In this document: one piece after another, positions 61,434 to 64,000 of the stretch
How the letters are laid out: each line of letters begins with the position of its first letter
Position numbering within the stretch: position 1 is the first letter of the stretch
DNA from: Curtobacterium aurantiacum
Lineage (GTDB): Bacteria; Actinomycetota; Actinomycetes; Actinomycetales; Microbacteriaceae
Length of the DNA: 64,000 bases
Assembly: GCF_018598555.1 (NCBI RefSeq)
Contig: NZ_JAHEWN010000004.1
Span: 155,721-219,720, forward strand
Reading direction: 5' to 3'
Notes under the pieces: model-generated
Seen by the model: the letters and a program-made list of their open reading frames with translations, nothing else
Databases searched by the model: none
What the model was told of the DNA's origin: nothing
Translations under genes and position numbers: made by a program

Positions 61434-63560
61434 CTACGCGTCGATGCGGTCGCGGTCCAGGCCCTCGCCCGCGAGGATGAACTCCTTGCGCGGCGCGACG
61501 TCGTTGCCCATGAGCAGCTCGAACACCTTCGCGGCCCCCTCGGCATGGGTCACGTTCACCCGGCGCAGGGTGCGGTGCGCGCGGTCCATCGTTGTCTCCG
61601 CCAGTTGGTCCGCGTCCATCTCGCCGAGGCCCTTGTACCGCTGGATGGGCTCCTGGTACTTCTTGCCCGTCTTCTCGAGCTTCTTCAGCACCGTCTGCAG
61701 CTCCTGCTCGGAGTACGTGTAGAGCGTGTCGTTCGGCTTGCCGCGGTTCACCACGACCACCCGGTGCAACGGCGGCACCGCGGCGAAGACCCGGCCCTGC
61801 TCGATCATCGGCCGCATGTACCGGAAGAACAGCGTCAGGAGCAGCGTGCGGATGTGGGCGCCGTCGACGTCGGCGTCCGACATGATGATGATCTTGCCGT
61901 AGCGGGCCTGGTCGATGTCGAACGTGCGACCCGAGCCGGCGCCGATGACCTGGATGATCGACGCGCACTCGACGTTCGAGAGCATGTCCGACACGGACGC
62001 CTTCTGCACGTTGAGGATCTTGCCGCGGATCGGCAGTAGCGCCTGGTACTCGCTGTTGCGGGCGAGCTTCGCGGTGCCCAGCGCCGAGTCGCCCTCGACG
62101 ATGAAGAGCTCCGTGCCTTCGGTCTCCTGCGAGCGGCAGTCGGCGAGCTTCGTCGGCAGCGAGGAGTTCTCGAGCGCGTTCTTGCGGCGCTGCGTCTCCT
62201 TGTGTGCCCGCGCCGAGATGCGGGTCTTCATCTCGGACACGACCTTCTCGAGCAGGGCCGCCGACTGTGCCTTCTCGGTGCGCTGCGTCGAGGTGAGGAT
62301 CTCGGTGATGCGCTTCGACACGACCTGGTCGACGATCTTCCGGACCGCCGGGGTGCCGAGGATCTCCTTCGTCTGCCCCTCGAACTGCGGCTCGGGCAAC
62401 CGCACGGTCAGCACGGCGGTCATACCGGCGAGGACGTCGTCCTTGTCGAGCTTGTCCTGCCCGACCTTGAGCTTGCGCGCGTTCGCCTCGACCTGGGCAC
62501 GGACGGCCTTGACGACGCCCGACTCGAACCCGGCCTGGTGCGTGCCGCCCTTCGGCGTCGCGATGATGTTCACGAAGCTGCGGAACACGGTCTCGTAGCC
62601 ACTGCCCCAGCGGAGCGCCAGGTCGACCTCGCACTCGCGCTCGACCGAGGTGGAGACCATGTGGCCCTTGTCGTCCAGCATCGGCACCGTCTCGGTGAAG
62701 GTGCCGGTCCCCTGCACGCGCCAGACGTCGGTGAGGGGGCTGTCGACGGCGAGGTGCTCGACGAACTCGCCGATCCCGCCCTCGTACCGGAAGCGCTCGA
62801 CCACCGGCCCGGCGGCCACGGTGGTCCCCGTCGCCTCGGCCCGGGCGGCAGCGGCGTCGATCGACGCCGCGCGCTCGTCGGTGATGGTGATGCCGAGCCC
62901 GGGCACGAGGAACGCGGTCTGCCGTGCACGGGTGACCAGGTCGTCGGTGCTGAACCGGGCGTCGGCGGTGAAGATCTGGCGGTCCGCCCAGTAGCGGATC
63001 CGGGAGCCGGTGACACCCTTCTTGACCTTGCCCACCACACGCAGCTCGCTGCCCGAGGTGAAGGGCGCGAACGGAGCGTCCGGGCCGATGCCCTTGCTGT
63101 CGTCGAAGATGCCGGGCTCGCCGCGGTGGAACGACATGGCGTAGGTCTTGCCGCCCCGGTCGACCTCGACGTCGAGGCGCTCCGACAGCGCGTTCACGAC
63201 GGAGGCGCCGACGCCGTGCAGCCCACCGGATGCTGCGTAGGACCCCGAGCCGAACTTGCCACCGGCGTGCAGCTTGGTGAACACGACCTCGACCCCGGTC
63301 AGACCGGTCTTCGGTTCGACGTCCACCGGGATGCCACGGGCGGTGTCACGCACCTCGACCGAACCGTCGGCGTGCAGCACGACACCGATCTCGTCACCGT
63401 GCCCCGCGAGGGCTTCGTCGACCGAGTTGTCGATGATCTCCCACAGGCAGTGCATGAGGCCCCGGGAGTCCGTCGAGCCGATGTACATGCCCGGCCGCTT
63501 CCGGACCGCCTCGAGCCCTTCGAGGACGGAGAGATGGCGTGCGGAGTAGTCGGAGCTCAC
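61434..63560 (-). CDS. parE: DNA topoisomerase IV subunit B
   Basis: A 708-residue ATPase/TOPRIM subunit partnering the convergent parC product. The GHKL ATPase contains EIIDNSVDEALAG, then GRGIPVD-like DTARGIPVDVEPKTG and GLHGVGASVVNAL; the transducer domain follows, and the TOPRIM domain has LFIVEGDSALGTAK, IRGKILNV and MSDADVDGAHIRTLLLTLFFRYM. The C-terminal IQRYKGLGEMDADQL is standard. The GTG at 63560 is six bases after a minus-strand TAAACT box, suggesting a leaderless mRNA. Confidence 0.95.
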   Translation of the reverse strand: MSSDYSARHLSVLEGLEAVRKRPGMYIGSTDSRGLMHCLWEIIDNSVDEALAGHGDEIGVVLHADGSVEVRDTARGIPVDVEPKTGLTGVEVVFTKLHAGGKFGSGSYAASGGLHGVGASVVNALSERLDVEVDRGGKTYAMSFHRGEPGIFDDSKGIGPDAPFAPFTSGSELRVVGKVKKGVTGSRIRYWADRQIFTADARFSTDDLVTRARQTAFLVPGLGITITDERAASIDAAAARAEATGTTVAAGPVVERFRYEGGIGEFVEHLAVDSPLTDVWRVQGTGTFTETVPMLDDKGHMVSTSVERECEVDLALRWGSGYETVFRSFVNIIATPKGGTHQAGFESGVVKAVRAQVEANARKLKVGQDKLDKDDVLAGMTAVLTVRLPEPQFEGQTKEILGTPAVRKIVDQVVSKRITEILTSTQRTEKAQSAALLEKVVSEMKTRISARAHKETQRRKNALENSSLPTKLADCRSQETEGTELFIVEGDSALGTAKLARNSEYQALLPIRGKILNVQKASVSDMLSNVECASIIQVIGAGSGRTFDIDQARYGKIIIMSDADVDGAHIRTLLLTLFFRYMRPMIEQGRVFAAVPPLHRVVVVNRGKPNDTLYTYSEQELQTVLKKLEKTGKKYQEPIQRYKGLGEMDADQLAETTMDRAHRTLRRVNVTHAEGAAKVFELLMGNDVAPRKEFILAGEGLDRDRIDA

Positions 63561-63566
63561 CGTCGG

Positions 63567-63572
63567 AGTTTA
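63567..63572 (-). promoter_or_regulatory. -10 box TAAACT of parE, probably leaderless
   Basis: Minus-strand TAAACT, then CCGACG, then the parE GTG. Confidence 0.5.
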
Positions 63573-63727
63573 CCGAGCGGCACCGACAGCTCCGTGTGGA
63601 CACTCGCACTGGGGCCAACCGATCCGCGCTGAGCGAAACAGGCCGCGACAATGCGTCGCTCCCAGGCATCACGTGTTGAAATGGTGCAACCACCCGGCAC
63701 CACCTGCGATCCGTGAGGAGCACAGCA

Positions 63728-63952
63728 ATGACCCAGACCGTGCAGGACCCCTCCATCGACGAAGTCAGCAACCACCAGCTGACCGCCGCCGACCGTTGCG
63801 ACAGCTGCGGGGCGCAGGCCTACATCCGAGCCACCATGTCGAGCGGCGAGCTCTACTTCTGCGCCCACCACGGCGCCGAGTTCAAGGACAAGCTCGCGGC
63901 GACCGCCATCGAGTGGCACGACGAGAGCAGCCGACTCTACGAGTCGAAGTAG
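63728..63952 (+). CDS. DUF7455 zinc-ribbon-like small protein
   Basis: A 74-residue protein with RCDSCGAQAY and, 19 residues on, FCAHHGAEF, giving a CxxC plus CxxH set likely to hold zinc. Orthologues of this size (DUF7455) sit beside parE and sigA in most actinobacteria; function is unknown. GAGGAG lies eight bases before the ATG at 63728, which I prefer over the GTG at 63713 that overlaps the ribosome site. A type A palindrome follows at the window end. Confidence 0.9.
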   Translation: MTQTVQDPSIDEVSNHQLTAADRCDSCGAQAYIRATMSSGELYFCAHHGAEFKDKLAATAIEWHDESSRLYESK

Positions 63953-63968
63953 TCGCGACCGACACACG

Positions 63969-64000
63969 GACAGGAGGCGCGGTGCCAGCTGGCACCGCGC
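63969..64000. repeat. Type A palindrome, cut by the window end
   Basis: ACAGGAGGCGCGGTGCCAGC and the start of its complement, identical in the core to 31211-31250; probable terminator of the DUF7455 gene. Confidence 0.8.

Overview
The window is very GC-rich (about 70% by eye) and reads as chromosome of an actinobacterium of the family Microbacteriaceae, most likely Curtobacterium or a close relative. The genus is an inference from gene content and order: GlnA1, GlnA2 and GlnE, polyphosphate glucokinase, SepH, the DUF3159, DUF3710, DUF3093 and DUF4193 genes around dut, and a topoisomerase IV pair. No tRNA, rRNA operon, transposase or CRISPR array was found. Fifty-one protein genes appear whole, one is cut by the left edge, and there are two clear gene remnants and one RNA gene (rnpB).

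Layout. 1-5.9 kb: a hydrolase tail, a hypothetical protein, a NIF3-like protein, a coiled-coil/ribbon protein, rnpB, ppgK, map and a small SPOR-like protein. 6-10.4 kb: glnA2 and glnE. 10.9-15.5 kb: a tightly overlapping operon of membrane glycosyltransferase, anchored GH26-type hydrolase and UDP-glucose dehydrogenase, probably making and trimming a uronic-acid polysaccharide. 16-19.9 kb: glnA1 with a GlnR-type operator, an RDD protein and a DUF4191 protein. 20-27 kb: sucB, lpdA, pepA, PAC2 and MFS genes. 27.3-30.6 kb: sigA followed by a MurT-like/GatD-like pair whose amidotransferase has lost both catalytic residues. 30.7-41.3 kb is the accessory region: a small secreted protein, a 1,778-residue RHS/YD-repeat polymorphic toxin, a chain of immunity-type genes, an orphan frameshifted toxin tip with its own immunity gene, and an immunity-gene fragment. 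41.3-64 kb returns to core genes: hydrolase, DUF3000, RNase D, thiolase, FadB-like, dxs, acnA, dut, sepH, parC and parE.

Three features cut across the window. First, at least a dozen genes have a TANNNT hexamer ending 6-7 bases before the start codon, the signature of leaderless mRNAs; one divergent pair shares a symmetric CTAG in overlapping -10 boxes. Second, intergenic gaps carry a superfamily of long perfect or near-perfect palindromes with a GGAGGCNCGG core. Third, several gaps hold 19-bp tandem arrays that end in a single inverted copy.

The nitrogen genes form a coherent set: GlnA1 has the adenylylation tyrosine and a GlnR-like operator, GlnE sits beside GlnA2, and GlnA2 appears to lack that tyrosine. 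The strongest candidate for new biology is the sigma-linked MurT/GatD-like pair. Microbacteriaceae build group B peptidoglycan, in which the D-Glu alpha-carboxyl carries a cross-bridge amino acid instead of an amide. A MurT-type ligase with a glutaminase-dead partner would suit that chemistry. This is a hypothesis.
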